Shown piece by piece: positions 32,806 through 41,034 of a stretch of DNA of 64,000 bases (positions within the stretch are counted from its first letter, which is position 1; every line of letters begins with the position of its first letter). The position numbers and the translations under genes are program-made. The DNA lies in the NCBI GenBank assembly GCA_964235495.1, contig CAXSAX010000012.1:1-64000 (forward strand), read 5' to 3'. The stretch is from LMUY01 sp964235495. GTDB lineage: Bacteria; Pseudomonadota; Alphaproteobacteria; Acetobacterales; Acetobacteraceae. The notes under the pieces are model-generated. The model worked only from the letters and a program-made list of their open reading frames with translations. It had not been told where the DNA came from and searched no databases.

Positions 32806-32830
32806 CCGTGCTGACGCGAGAGCCGTATCC

Positions 32831-33277
32831 ATGAGCGTTATCATCCGGGCGGCGCTTACCTACCTGGTGCTGCTGTTCGCGGTGCGGCTGATCGGCCGGC
32901 GAATGGCCAGCATGTTGGCGCCGTTCGACATCGTGGTGCTGTTCCTGTTCGGCGGCGCCTTGATGGCAGCCGTGCTGGGGGACGACCATTCTATGGTGGC
33001 AGCCATCAGCGTCGTGTTCTCCATCGGGCTCATGCACGTGGCGGTCACCACGCTGAAGAGCTGGTTGCCCTGGTTCGGCCGCCTGGTGGATGGCACGCCC
33101 GTCATCGTCTACGAGCGGGGCGAGTGGCGTCAGGATCGGATGCGCGCGCTTCGCATGCTGGAGAGCGACGTCACGGCGGCGGTGCGGCAGAAAGGCCTGA
33201 TGAGGCTTGAGCAGGTGCGCTATGCCATCGTCGAGCGGGACGGCAAGGTCTCCATCATCCCGGAAGGCGGCGGATGA
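32831..33277 (+). CDS. DUF421/YetF-like membrane protein
   Basis: A 148-residue protein with three N-terminal membrane helices, containing VRLIGRRMASMLAPFDIVVL, the arginine-glycine pattern at the start of YetF-type DUF421 proteins. A cytoplasmic domain follows with GTPVIVYERGEWRQDRM and VRYAIVERDGKVSIIPE, where DUF421 proteins have a small beta domain. It is shorter than Bacillus YetF (about 230 residues). The ATG at 32831 is chosen because frame upstream runs into the preceding gene. The stop overlaps the MFS gene by 4 bases. The biochemical role of the family is unknown. Confidence 0.78.
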   Translation: MSVIIRAALTYLVLLFAVRLIGRRMASMLAPFDIVVLFLFGGALMAAVLGDDHSMVAAISVVFSIGLMHVAVTTLKSWLPWFGRLVDGTPVIVYERGEWRQDRMRALRMLESDVTAAVRQKGLMRLEQVRYAIVERDGKVSIIPEGGG

Positions 33278-34695
33278 GCGGTGCCCTTCAAACCAACATC
33301 CCCGCCAGGCTGGACCGGCTGCCGTGGAGCAATTTCCACATCCTGGTGGTTGCTGCCCTCGGCATCACATGGATCTTGGACGGGCTTGAAGTCACCATCA
33401 TGGGCTCGCTCGGCCCCGCCCTGGAAAACGAACGCACGCTTGGGCTGACGGCGCAGAATGTGGGCACCCTGGCCTCGTTCTACGTCGTCGGCGCAGTAGT
33501 GGGTGCGCTGGGCTTCGGCTGGCTGACGGACCGGCTCGGGCGCAAGCGCATCTTCTACTTCACGCTGGGCACCTACATCGCGGGGGTGCTGCTGTCGGCG
33601 TGCTCATGGAATTTCTGGAGCTTCGCCACCTTCCGCGTCATCACTGGACTCGGCATAGGTGGCGAATACGCCGCGATCAACTCCGCCATCGATGAGCTGA
33701 TGCCGGCCCGGTTGCGCGGGCGCATCGACGTCATGGTGAACGGCAGCTACTGGCTCGGGGCCGCCGTGGGCGCTGCGGCTTCCATCCCGCTGCTCTCGGG
33801 CGCCATCGTGCCGCTTGACTGGGGCTGGCGGCTCGGCTTCGCCGTCGGCGGCGTGCTGGGGGCCGGCGTGTTGTTCCTGCGCCACAAGCTGCCGGAAAGC
33901 CCGCGTTGGCTGGTGACCCATGGCAAGCCCGAGATGGCCCAGCAGACCATGGCCGAGATCGAGACCCGGGTGAGCCGCAGCGGCGGCGATCTGGCCCCGG
34001 CGGAGGGCAGCCTTACCATCCATCCGCGCAAGAGCTTCGGCTTCGGGCTGATCCTGTCCGCCATGGTCGGCCATCGCTACCGGGGGCGCTCCATGCTCGC
34101 GCTGACGCTGATGGTCGGGCAGGCTTTCCTGTTCAACGCGGTATTCTTCACCTACGGCTTGGTGCTGCAACATTACGAGCATGTGCCGGACGCCTCCATC
34201 GGGCTCTATATCCTGCCGCTCTGCGCCGGCAATTTCATCGGCCCCATGGTGCTGGGCCACTTCTTCGACACGATCGGGCGCAAGAGGATGATTGCCGGCA
34301 CCTATGCCCTGTCCGGCGTGTTGCTGATGGTGGTGGCAGTGCTGTTCGGACTGGGCCTGCTGACCGCGACCACGCAGACGGTGTGCTGGGTCGTGGTGTT
34401 CTTCTTCGCCTCCGCTGCCGCGTCGTCAGCCTATCTCACGTCCAGTGAGATCTTTCCGCTTGAGACCCGTGCTTTGGCCATCGCCGTGTTCTTCGCTCTG
34501 GGCACGCTGATCGGCGGCGCGGCGGCACCCTGGCTGTTTGGTCATCTGATCGCCACCGGGTCGGCCTGGGCGTTGTCGGCCGGGTATGGCCTGGCCGGGC
34601 TGCTCATGTTGGCGGGGGCAGGGATGGAGCTTTGGTTGGGAATCGATGCAGAGGGCAAGTCGCTGGAGGACATCGCGGAGCCGCTTTCGGCGTGA
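33274..34695 (+). CDS. MFS transporter, sugar/aromatic-acid porter type
   Basis: A 473-residue, 12-helix permease. Motif A is GWLTDRLGRKRIF after helix 2. Helix 4 and its loop are GLGIGGEYAAINSAIDELMP followed by ARLRGRI, the sugar-porter/AAHS pattern. The second-half repeat appears as GHFFDTIGRKRMIAG. It is coupled by a 4-base overlap to the DUF421-like gene, suggesting that these membrane proteins are made together. The substrate is probably a sugar, sugar acid or aromatic acid, and cannot be narrowed from sequence. Confidence 0.85.
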   Translation: MSGALQTNIPARLDRLPWSNFHILVVAALGITWILDGLEVTIMGSLGPALENERTLGLTAQNVGTLASFYVVGAVVGALGFGWLTDRLGRKRIFYFTLGTYIAGVLLSACSWNFWSFATFRVITGLGIGGEYAAINSAIDELMPARLRGRIDVMVNGSYWLGAAVGAAASIPLLSGAIVPLDWGWRLGFAVGGVLGAGVLFLRHKLPESPRWLVTHGKPEMAQQTMAEIETRVSRSGGDLAPAEGSLTIHPRKSFGFGLILSAMVGHRYRGRSMLALTLMVGQAFLFNAVFFTYGLVLQHYEHVPDASIGLYILPLCAGNFIGPMVLGHFFDTIGRKRMIAGTYALSGVLLMVVAVLFGLGLLTATTQTVCWVVVFFFASAAASSAYLTSSEIFPLETRALAIAVFFALGTLIGGAAAPWLFGHLIATGSAWALSAGYGLAGLLMLAGAGMELWLGIDAEGKSLEDIAEPLSA

Positions 34696-35121
34696 ACCCG
34701 GAGAAGCTCAAGCAGCCTGCCAACCACGTTCCAGCCACTGCAGCCCAAAAAACACCGGCCAATGACGCCATGTGCGACTCCGGAATTAGTACCGCATTGG
34801 CCGCGACTCCAGGCTCCCACAGCCTGAGCAGCGCTGCAGCGGAGGCTCGGCCATGGCGTCCCCATGCAACCGGCGTTGGCCCGCAGCTCCGGCGTCAGGA
34901 TCGCGCCGCCACGCTTTCACAGCACCACGGCGCCCTTGCCCAGAGCAGCACGGAGCAGTCCCGCCGCACGGCCACCCATCCCGTCTCGGTTCGCCACGGC
35001 TACCGAGCCAGCGGCCCTGCGGCAGCCCCGGCGCACGCACAAGGCCGTGTCGCGCCCTCGCTTCACGGCTGGACAGAATAGGCTCATCCCGTTAGGACAC
35101 CGGCTTGGCCATCGACGGACC
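34696..35121. other. 426-base gap without a recognised gene
   Basis: Between the MFS stop and tRNA-Val. Frames are open on both strands (for example minus-strand 34786-35040) but encode low-complexity Arg/Ala/Pro-rich sequence without family features or ribosome-binding sites. No integrase, direct repeat of the tRNA 3' end or palindromic repeat is seen. Confidence 0.5.
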
Positions 35122-35196
35122 GGGCGCGTAGCTCAGCGGTAGAGCATTCGCTTCACACGCGAAGGGTCACAGGTTCAATCCCTGTCGCGCCCACCA
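35122..35196 (+). tRNA. tRNA-Val (anticodon CAC)
   Basis: The cloverleaf closes fully. Acceptor GGGCGCG (35122-35128) pairs with CGCGCCC (35186-35192), followed by A and an encoded CCA (35194-35196). The D stem is GCTC/GAGC. The anticodon stem TTCGC/GCGAA encloses the loop TTCACAC with anticodon CAC at 35154-35156. The T loop is GGTTCAATC. It reads GUG codons, which are abundant in this GC-rich genome. It converges on the EAL gene, only 4 bases away. Confidence 0.97.
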
Positions 35197-35200
35197 TCCG

Positions 35201-36808
35201 TCAGCTCGCGGAGCCGAGCACGCCGGGCAGCATGCCCGGCCGGCCGAACAACCATCCCTGACCGAACTCCACGCCCAAATCCCGCATCATCTGGGCCTCC
35301 TCCTCCGTCTCGATGGTCTCGGCGATGACCTTGGCGCCGACGAAATTGGCCAGCTCGATCATTGAGAGCAGGAAGCCGTGCTCCCGCGCGTTGCGCAACG
35401 CGCCACGGACATAGGCGCCTTCCAGCTTTACGTAATCCACCCGGAACTCCCGCAAGTAGCGGAAGGCCGCCGACCCGGCGCCGAAATCGTCGATGCACAC
35501 CGGCACCCGCAACGTGCGCAGCTCCGCGATCATGTCGGAGGCGCTTGCCACGTCCACGATGTCGGCCGTCTCCGTCAGCTCGACGAGCAGCCGGCTCGGC
35601 ATCCTCATTGTGCGGACGAGCGCCACCACCCGGCTGCGGAACGTGGGGCTTTGCATCGACAGCCCCGAAACGTTGACGGCCACGGACGCGCCAGGTGAGG
35701 CAGCGAGCGCTTCGGCCGCATGCTGCATCACCGCCCAGTCCAGCTCCTCCGACAATCCGACGGCCTCGGCGAAGGTCACGAAGTCCTGCGTGGTCTGGAT
35801 TTCGCTGCCGGGGGCGAAGATCGGGCGCAGCAACGCCTCGTAATGGTGGATGGCGCCATCATCCAACCCCACCACCGGCTGGAACGCCAGGCGGAAGCGG
35901 CCTTCCCCCAGCATGTTGCGCACCGTGCGCGCCCGCATCTGCGCCCCGGCGATGAACTCGGCAAGCCCGCTGTTGAACCCGGCATCCTCCGTGGCGTCCG
36001 TGCCGCCATCGGCGAAGCGGGCCAGGGCGAAGCGCAGCGCCCGCGCGGCCTGCGTCCCAGTCAAGCCTTCGCGGTCCAGGCCTATGCTGGCGCTTTGCAC
36101 CTTGGTCTGCGCCGCCGCCGGGTGATTGCGGAGCAGGTGCTCCAGTTCCGCGACGACCGTGCCCAAATCCGGTGGAACGTCCGCCAGCACGCCGAAACGG
36201 CCGCATGAGAGCTCCCCGGCAACGCTGCCGGGGCCGCCGAGTCGGGCCAGCACTTCCACGATCTCCGCCTGCAAGGGACGCTGCGCCTCAGGCGGCAGCT
36301 TGTCCCGCACGTGGGACCACCCAGCGATTTCGAGCAGCCCGACCGACCCGCCCTCGTCCGCGTTCAGCCTTTCCTCCGCCAATTGGCCGAACGAGCCCAC
36401 CGGCGTCGCCGCCAGCCCGGGGCCGGGCAGGGCTGGCAGCCGTCCGATGGTGAAGCACAGCCGCCCCGGCGAGGACGGCATGGCCAGGCCGGACACCACG
36501 ACGGGCGTGCCTGCCGCATCAGATAGTCGCAACACTAGCGGCGCCAAGCGCCCGCGCACGGCGGTGATGGACAAGGCCAGGTCCAGCGCCGGCCGGTCCG
36601 CCCCGCTAAACAGGCGATGGATCGGTTGCCCGCTGAAATGCTCTGGCGGCAGGCCGAAGCGCACCTTGAAGGCGCCGGCCGCGAAGCCGATGACGCCGTC
36701 CTCGGCCACCTCCACCAGAAGGTCCGCCGCGGCAAAGGCAAACGCCAGGAACCGATCCTTCTGGCTCGAGCGAAGCACAGGCAAGGGGGCAGCGAGCAGC
36801 GCGGACAT
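35201..36808 (-). CDS. EAL-domain protein, probable c-di-GMP phosphodiesterase
   Basis: A 535-residue cytoplasmic protein. The N-terminal region (about 15-100) looks PAS-like, the middle (about 140-270) is a degenerate GGDEF-sized segment without a GGDEF motif, and the C-terminal EAL domain covers about 285-530. Catalytic signatures are mostly intact: YEALLRP for EAL, NVSG, the metal Glu in ELTET, DDFGAG, the Lys in YVKLEG, AETIE and GQGWLFGRP. It therefore likely hydrolyses c-di-GMP under control of the N-terminal sensor. The ATG at 36808 is preferred, with AAGG 8 bases upstream, because the 59 residues open before it are basic and unlike a domain. Divergent from the dioxygenase gene. Confidence 0.85.
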   Translation of the reverse strand: MSALLAAPLPVLRSSQKDRFLAFAFAAADLLVEVAEDGVIGFAAGAFKVRFGLPPEHFSGQPIHRLFSGADRPALDLALSITAVRGRLAPLVLRLSDAAGTPVVVSGLAMPSSPGRLCFTIGRLPALPGPGLAATPVGSFGQLAEERLNADEGGSVGLLEIAGWSHVRDKLPPEAQRPLQAEIVEVLARLGGPGSVAGELSCGRFGVLADVPPDLGTVVAELEHLLRNHPAAAQTKVQSASIGLDREGLTGTQAARALRFALARFADGGTDATEDAGFNSGLAEFIAGAQMRARTVRNMLGEGRFRLAFQPVVGLDDGAIHHYEALLRPIFAPGSEIQTTQDFVTFAEAVGLSEELDWAVMQHAAEALAASPGASVAVNVSGLSMQSPTFRSRVVALVRTMRMPSRLLVELTETADIVDVASASDMIAELRTLRVPVCIDDFGAGSAAFRYLREFRVDYVKLEGAYVRGALRNAREHGFLLSMIELANFVGAKVIAETIETEEEAQMMRDLGVEFGQGWLFGRPGMLPGVLGSAS

Positions 36809-36929
36809 GCGGATTGCCTTGTTGACGATGCACCCTGGCCTTCGCCGGTTAAGCGATGGTGTAGAGATGCCGGGTTTGCCCTGTTCTCCAGCCATGCGAG
36901 GGTGCCCCGAACGCCGAGGAGCCTGACCA

Positions 36930-37865
36930 ATGCAGCTGCGCGGACTGCACCATCTGACCGCGATCTCGGCCGACGCACGAGGCAACCACGCGTTCTACAC
37001 AGGCGTCATGGGGATGCGCCTGGTCAAGAAGACGGTAAACCAGGACGACACCTCAGCCTACCACCTGTTCTACGCCGACGCGGAAGGCCGCCCGGGCACG
37101 GACCTCACCTTCTTCGATTGGCCCACGGCGCCCGAGAGGCGCGGCGCTGGCAGCGTGGTGCGCACCGGCCTGCGCGTGGCCGGACCGCAAGCGCTGGCGT
37201 GGTGGCGCTCCCACCTGACGGAACACGGCATCGCCTGCACGCCCGTGGCCGAGGACGGCCGCCAGGGCCTGGCCTTGGCAGACCCGGAAGGCCAGCGCCT
37301 GCTGCTGATCGACGATGGCGGCGCTGGCGATGCTCGCCCGTGGTCCGGCAGCCCGGTGCCGCCTGGCCATCAAATCCGCGGCCTGGGCCCGGTGACGATG
37401 AGCGTGCGCGAGATCGCCGGCACCGAGGCGTTCCTGACGGATGTGATGGGCATGGCGCAGGCCCGCACGTTCTGCGCCGCGGACGGCTGCGAGACGGTCG
37501 TGTTCGCCATGGGCGAAGGCGGCCCAGGCGCCGAGTTGCACGTGCGGGTAGAGCCGACGCTGAGCGCCGCCCATCAAGGTGCCGGCGGCGTGCATCACGT
37601 GGCCTTCCGCATCCTCGATGGGGAGTATGACGCCTGGGTGGACCGGCTGCGCCGCCTGGGCGTGCGCTTCACCGGGCCGGTGGACCGGTTCTACTTCCGC
37701 AGCCTCTACGCGCGCGAACCCGGCGGCATCCTCTACGAGATCGCGACCGAGGGGCCCGGCTTCGCCGCTGACGAGCCGGCCGATTCGCTCGGCACCCGGC
37801 TCGCCTTGCCGCCGTTCCTGGAACCGAGGCGCGCCGCGATCGAAGCCGGCCTGAAGCCGATCTGA
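36930..37865 (+). CDS. Ring-cleaving dioxygenase-like glyoxalase-fold protein (MhqO type)
   Basis: A 311-residue protein with two VOC/glyoxalase repeats. Metal-ligand histidines are visible in GLHHLTAI (5-12) and GVHHVAFR (second half), and the acidic ligand in GGILYEIATE. MhqO/LinE-like enzymes cleave hydroquinones or related aromatics with Fe(II). The spacing LVKKTVNQDDTSAYHLFYAD is characteristic of this subgroup. GAGGAG lies before the ATG. The next gene, 39 bases on, is an HpcH/HpaI aldolase, so the pair could process an aromatic ring-fission product (inference). Confidence 0.85.
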   Translation: MQLRGLHHLTAISADARGNHAFYTGVMGMRLVKKTVNQDDTSAYHLFYADAEGRPGTDLTFFDWPTAPERRGAGSVVRTGLRVAGPQALAWWRSHLTEHGIACTPVAEDGRQGLALADPEGQRLLLIDDGGAGDARPWSGSPVPPGHQIRGLGPVTMSVREIAGTEAFLTDVMGMAQARTFCAADGCETVVFAMGEGGPGAELHVRVEPTLSAAHQGAGGVHHVAFRILDGEYDAWVDRLRRLGVRFTGPVDRFYFRSLYAREPGGILYEIATEGPGFAADEPADSLGTRLALPPFLEPRRAAIEAGLKPI

Positions 37866-37904
37866 GGCCGCAAGCGCCCAGCGCCGTCACCTGAGAGGTC
37901 AGCC

Positions 37905-38666
37905 ATGCCGAACAAGCTCAAAGCGCTCTGGCAAACCGGAGTCGCCGCCGTGAACGGGTGGCTCGCCATCCCCAGCGGCTTCTCCGCCGAGATCATGGCC
38001 CAGGCCGGATGGGACAGCGTGACGGTGGACCTGCAACACGGCGTGCAGGACTACATGTCCATGGTGCAGTGCTTCCAGGCCATGCAGCCGCATTCCGTGC
38101 TGCCCATGGTGCGCGTCCCCTGGAACGAGCCCGGCATCATCGGCAAGGCGCTGGACGCCGGCGCCTACGGCGTGATCTGCCCGATGACTAATACCTCCGC
38201 CGAGGTGGAAGCGTTCGTCTCCGCTTGCCGCTACCCGCCCGCCGGCACCCGCTCCAACGGCCCCGTCCGCGCCAGCATCTACGGGCCGCCCACCGGCTAC
38301 CAGAAAACCGCCAACGACGAGGTGCTCTGCATCCCGATGATCGAGACCGCGCAGGCGGTCGCCAACCTCGACATGATCCTGGACGTGCCCGGCATCGACG
38401 GCGTGTATGTCGGGCCGTCCGACCTCGGCTTCTCCATGGGGTTGCCGCCCATCCTGGACCGGGAGGAGCCGGAAATCCTGGCCGCGTACGAGCGCATTCT
38501 CCGCGCGGCGGAGCAGCGCGGCCTGGCGGCCGGACTGCACTGCATCACCGCCGCCTACGCCAAGCGCGCCATCGGCATGGGCTTCAAGCTCGTGACCGTG
38601 AACAACGATTGCGGCTTGCTGCTCGCCGCCGCCCGCGGCGCCTTGGCAGAGGTGCGCAAGCGGTAA
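37905..38666 (+). CDS. HpcH/HpaI-family aldolase
   Basis: A 253-residue class II pyruvate aldolase related to HpaI (4-hydroxy-2-oxoheptanedioate aldolase) and 2-keto-3-deoxy-sugar-acid aldolases. Typical blocks are GWDSVTVDLQHG (35-46, substrate arginine/histidine region), PMVRVPWNEPG, the metal Glu in CIPMIETAQAV and the metal Asp in GVYVGPSDLGFSMG. It cleaves a 4-hydroxy-2-oxo acid to pyruvate and an aldehyde. It could serve the upstream dioxygenase or the sugar-acid genes further down. Confidence 0.9.
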   Translation: MPNKLKALWQTGVAAVNGWLAIPSGFSAEIMAQAGWDSVTVDLQHGVQDYMSMVQCFQAMQPHSVLPMVRVPWNEPGIIGKALDAGAYGVICPMTNTSAEVEAFVSACRYPPAGTRSNGPVRASIYGPPTGYQKTANDEVLCIPMIETAQAVANLDMILDVPGIDGVYVGPSDLGFSMGLPPILDREEPEILAAYERILRAAEQRGLAAGLHCITAAYAKRAIGMGFKLVTVNNDCGLLLAAARGALAEVRKR

Positions 38667-38785
38667 GCGCCGCCGCCGGGCTGCGCTGAGCCGGTCCTGC
38701 GTCACCCGAGTCGCCGAATCCTGTTTGCGGGATAAAACAGCCGGGCGGCCTAGCCCGACGCTATGTTCCTGCCAGCACCGGTGTT

Positions 38786-38805
38786 ACAGGCTCCCATAAG
38801 CCTGT
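38786..38805 (+). promoter_or_regulatory. Leader stem-loop upstream of the His-rich peptide gene
   Basis: ACAGGCT (38786-38792), loop CCCATA, AGCCTGT (38799-38805) form a perfect 7-base-pair stem 36 bases before the peptide start. It could be an operator dyad or an mRNA leader hairpin. Confidence 0.4.
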
Positions 38806-38841
38806 CTGTCGTAATGACCGGTCTCCACGAAGAGGTTCACC

Positions 38842-38967
38842 ATGTTTCGAACACTGATGATTGCTGCCCTGGTTGCGTTTGCGGTCGGCACGGCCGGAGC
38901 GGCGCAGGCTCAGCCGTACGCCCACCATCGCCACCATCGCCATCACCACCACTACCACCGCTCCTGA
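38842..38967 (+). CDS. Small secreted histidine-rich peptide
   Basis: A 41-residue gene. Residues 1-23 form a standard signal peptide: basic MFR start, hydrophobic LMIAALVAFAVGTAG, then AQA cleavage before Q24. The mature part, QPYAHHRHHRHHHHYHRS, is 18 residues with nine histidines. The ribosome-binding site GAAGAGG (38829-38835) is ideally placed. His-rich periplasmic peptides bind Ni, Zn, Cu or Co, so buffering or delivery of a metal is the likely role (inference). I do not recognise a named family. The stop is 8 bases before the EEP-family gene, suggesting one transcript. Confidence 0.7.
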   Translation: MFRTLMIAALVAFAVGTAGAAQAQPYAHHRHHRHHHHYHRS

Positions 38968-38975
38968 GCCTAAAC

Positions 38976-39629
38976 GTGAAGCTGGTCAGCTGGAATCTCC
39001 TGCGGCTGACCGGCGCCGGCCTGGCTGACGTGATCGCGCTGATCGAGCGCGAGAAGCCTGACATCCTGCTCATGCAGGAAGCAACCCACCACATCGACCC
39101 GTTGCCAGCCCGATTTGGCGGCGGCTATGCCCGCGTGCCTTTGCCCGGCCGCATCCACGGCCTTGCCGTGTGGATGCCCGGCGCTTTGCCGAGTCGCCCC
39201 GTGGTGCTGCCGCTGCCATCCGGCTCCGTGGTGCACCGCGTGGCCCAAGTGATCGATCTGGGACCCTTCACCGTGGCCAACGTCCACCTGTCCCATGGGC
39301 AGCTGCTGAACCGCCGCCAGCTCCGCCGCATTGCCGCCTGGCTGCCGCATCGTGCGGCCGTCGTGGGGGACTACAACCTGGTCGGCCCCGTACTGCTGCC
39401 GGGTTTCCGGGACGTGGGCCCGCGCCGCCCCACCCACCGCATGAGCGAGCTGCTGCCGCTGCGGCTCGATCGTTGCGTGGTGCGCGGCTTGACCTGCACG
39501 GACGCGGCGGCGCTGCCCCGCAGCGTGTCGGACCACCGGCCGATCACCATGCGGCTGCACGTGGCGGAGGCGTCAGAGATAAGGCAGCATCAGCCGCACC
39601 GCCGCGTCGCGCAGCCGGGCGGGCATTGA
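38976..39629 (+). CDS. Endonuclease/exonuclease/phosphatase (EEP) family protein
   Basis: A 217-residue EEP-fold hydrolase: LVSWNLLR at the start, the metal Glu in LMQEATHH, catalytic VGDYNLVG, and terminal SDHRPITMRL with the catalytic Asp-His pair. Substrates of this fold range from DNA to phospholipids and inositol phosphates. The short length fits the minimal family. Start is GTG at 38976; the frame is open upstream but overlaps the His-rich peptide gene. The 3' end overlaps the convergent phospholipase-D gene by 57 bases. Confidence 0.78.
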   Translation: MKLVSWNLLRLTGAGLADVIALIEREKPDILLMQEATHHIDPLPARFGGGYARVPLPGRIHGLAVWMPGALPSRPVVLPLPSGSVVHRVAQVIDLGPFTVANVHLSHGQLLNRRQLRRIAAWLPHRAAVVGDYNLVGPVLLPGFRDVGPRRPTHRMSELLPLRLDRCVVRGLTCTDAAALPRSVSDHRPITMRLHVAEASEIRQHQPHRRVAQPGGH

Positions 39630-40991
39630 GCGGCGGTCCAGCTGCGCCTCCGTCATGGCGCCGCCGCGGCAGCCCCGCATCAGGGTGGACAGCTCCCCGG
39701 CCAGCGTCCGGTCATACAGCTCCATGCACAGCTCGAAGTTGAGCCGGAACGAGCGCATGTCCCAGTTACTGCTGCCGATCAGGCACCATTCGCCATCCAC
39801 CACCATCGCCTTGGAGTGGCGGAACGGCGGCGGGCAGAGCCAGACGCGCACGCCATGCTTCAGCAGGCGGCCCGTGTTGGCGCGGGCGGCCCAGTCGATG
39901 AACCGATGGTCGCTTTTCTCGGGGATGACGATGTCCACCGCCACGCCGCGCATCGCCGCCAGCACCAGGGCGGACATCAGCCGGTCGTCGGGCAGCAGGT
40001 AGGGCGTCATCACGCCGATGCTGCTCCGCGCGCAGGAAATGGCCTGCAACACGGCGAACTCGACCTTCTCCAGATCCTCGTCCGGGCCGGAATCGATCGC
40101 CCGCGCCGGGGCCGGCCCGTCCGGCGGCACGTCCGGGAACCAGGCGTCGCCGTCCAGGTCCTCGTCCGTCGCGAACGACCAATCCTGCGAGAACGCCTCC
40201 ACCAACTGGCCGACAACCGGCCCCTCGATGCGGAAATGCGTGTCCTGCACGGGGTTCTTGGGCCGCATGGCCATGACGTTGCCGTCGGCGATGTTCATGC
40301 CCCCGGTGAAGCCCACCCGGCCATCCACCACGAGGATTTTCTTGTGGGAGCGCAGGTTGAGGAACGGCATGCGCCAGGGCAGCGGCGAGTGCAGGAACCG
40401 CGCGGCGGGAACGCCCTTGCCACGCAGGTGGTGATATGCGGCCGATCTCACCCACCCTCCGCCAATCCCGTCGATCAGCACCCGCACCGTCACCCCGCGC
40501 GATTGCGCCTCCGCGAGCGCCGCGATGAACCGGCCGCCCCAGGCATCGTCGCGGAAGATGTAGGAGGACATCCCCACGCTGCCCTGCGCCGCGTTGATGG
40601 CGGCCAGCATGGGCGGATAGGCCTCGTCGCCGTCATTGTAGAGCTGCACCGTGTTGCCCGGCAGCGAGGGCCGGGCGGTGATCTGCTCCACGCCGCGCTT
40701 GAGCAGGTCGAGATGGTCCTCGCCGGCTCTGGCGCCCGTGGCTGGCGGGCGGCGCGTGTCCTGCGGGCGCAGGCGCCTGGCCCGGCGCTGCACCCGGTTG
40801 ATGCCGAACACGAAGTAGGTGAAGCCCCCGATGATCGGCGCGAACCAGGCCAGCCCGATCCAGCCCACGGCGGACGCCACCTCCTGCTTGCGCAGCAACA
40901 CGTGCAACGTGACCGCGATGGCGATCAGCAGGCCGAACACGAGCTGCACGTCCGAGCGCAGGTGGAGCGTGCCCTGCCAAAGCTGGTTCAA
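39573..40991 (-). CDS. Cardiolipin synthase-like phospholipase D family protein
   Basis: A 472-residue membrane enzyme. Two N-terminal helices (about 13-35 and 40-63) are followed by two PLD domains with complete HKD motifs: H216-K218-D223 (SHKKILVVDG) and H392-K394-D399 (RHSKAMVVDG). The domain plan is that of cardiolipin synthase A/B, which condenses two phosphatidylglycerol molecules. The length is close to E. coli ClsA (486). Both active sites are intact. The 3' end overlaps the convergent EEP gene. Confidence 0.9.
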   Translation of the reverse strand: MNQLWQGTLHLRSDVQLVFGLLIAIAVTLHVLLRKQEVASAVGWIGLAWFAPIIGGFTYFVFGINRVQRRARRLRPQDTRRPPATGARAGEDHLDLLKRGVEQITARPSLPGNTVQLYNDGDEAYPPMLAAINAAQGSVGMSSYIFRDDAWGGRFIAALAEAQSRGVTVRVLIDGIGGGWVRSAAYHHLRGKGVPAARFLHSPLPWRMPFLNLRSHKKILVVDGRVGFTGGMNIADGNVMAMRPKNPVQDTHFRIEGPVVGQLVEAFSQDWSFATDEDLDGDAWFPDVPPDGPAPARAIDSGPDEDLEKVEFAVLQAISCARSSIGVMTPYLLPDDRLMSALVLAAMRGVAVDIVIPEKSDHRFIDWAARANTGRLLKHGVRVWLCPPPFRHSKAMVVDGEWCLIGSSNWDMRSFRLNFELCMELYDRTLAGELSTLMRGCRGGAMTEAQLDRRSMPARLRDAAVRLMLPYL

Positions 40992-41034
40992 CCTGGCGCC
41001 CTGCCGGCAGCCCCGGCACGGCGCGGCGTCCCGG

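Noticed and set aside
34786..35040. Minus-strand 84-codon frame in the MFS/tRNA gap
   Set aside because: No ribosome-binding site, low-complexity composition and no recognisable family; an overlapping plus-strand frame is equally open.
34696..35196. tRNA-Val as an attachment site for an integrated element
   Set aside because: No integrase, no direct repeat of the tRNA 3' end nearby, and both flanks are ordinary chromosomal genes.
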